Shown here one piece after another: positions 5,808 through 5,964 of a stretch of DNA of 5,964 nt; the stretch's first letter is position 1; the number at the start of each line of letters is the position of its first letter. The notes under the pieces are model-generated. The model searched no databases, was not told the origin of the DNA, and saw only the letters and a list, made by a program, of their open reading frames with translations. The position numbers and the translations under genes were made by a program. Origin of the DNA: Litorimonas sp049647245 (lineage in GTDB: Bacteria; Pseudomonadota; Alphaproteobacteria; Caulobacterales; Maricaulaceae); NCBI GenBank assembly GCA_049647245.1, contig JBARXH010000214.1, positions 1 to 5,964 on the forward strand. Reading direction: 5' to 3'.

Positions 5808-5964
5808 GCTGCGGTCCCTGACAGAAGCGTGGAAGCCCGTGTCGCCATCGGCACGAGGTCGGTGAAGATTTGTGAGCGTGTCTGGAGCCGCTCGGAAAGG
5901 TCCGGATCCGGGTCGAAAACGGTTTCGACAGGCGGCGCGGTGCAGACGGCGTCGACCGTTTCGC
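5804..5964 (-). CDS. xylB: Xylulokinase, C-terminal end, cut by window edge
   Basis: Only the last 52 residues and the stop are present; the 5' part lies beyond the right edge. The visible tail reads ETVDAVCTAPPVETVFDPDP and then DLSERLQTRSQIFTDLVP, the pattern of xylulokinase C-termini where a PP...PDP segment precedes a terminal helix ending in xxYxxLxP. These residues are outside the FGGY kinase catalytic core, so the assignment rests on this weak tail similarity plus position directly before xylA, with a TGA overlapping the xylA ATG. XylB would phosphorylate D-xylulose to xylulose 5-phosphate for the pentose phosphate pathway. Another FGGY-family sugar kinase is the alternative. Confidence 0.75.
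   Translation of the reverse strand, partial: ETVDAVCTAPPVETVFDPDPDLSERLQTRSQIFTDLVPMATRASTLLSGTAA

Overview
The window looks like a chromosomal segment of a GC-rich alphaproteobacterium. The signs are a class II (CP4-like) aroA, a divergent FYDLN-acid/TIGR02300 zinc-ribbon gene (an alphaproteobacterial family), and strongly G/C-ending codons. A stalked marine group such as Hyphomonadaceae/Maricaulales is plausible, but the sequence alone does not prove it.

Left part (1-1173), core genome: the 5' end of aroA (minus strand, running off the left edge) diverges from a 163-aa zinc-ribbon protein with a very acidic tail. A tRNA-Ala(GGC) gene with encoded CCA follows. The two intergenic spaces hold several perfect inverted repeats and one reasonable sigma70-type promoter ahead of the tRNA.

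Middle (1174-2406), about 1.2 kb with no intact gene. It contains a decayed C-terminal half of a large serine site-specific recombinase on the minus strand, starting about 20 bases beyond the tRNA 3' end. Abutting it is a frameshifted, strongly GC3-biased fragment of an unidentified protein on the plus strand. A tiny ORF carrying a SEC-C-like CGSGK motif comes next, and then an AT-rich stretch. This looks like the scar of a mobile element near a tRNA gene.

Right part (2407-5964), all on the minus strand: a compact D-xylose operon read from right to left. It consists of xylB (3' end only), xylA, a GPH-family (MelB/XylP-like) sugar:cation symporter, and a TetR-family regulator. xylB/xylA and xylA/transporter each overlap by ATGA, suggesting translational coupling. 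The regulator starts 33 bases after the transporter stop, and a perfect 9-1-9 palindrome lies across its start codon. Together the genes would import xylose or a xyloside, isomerise xylose to xylulose and phosphorylate it to xylulose 5-phosphate. The TetR protein is the likely local regulator.

I found no clear new multi-gene system. The items most worth a second look are the TetR regulator with its start-codon palindrome inside a xylose isomerase operon, and the recombinase scar between tRNA-Ala and that operon.
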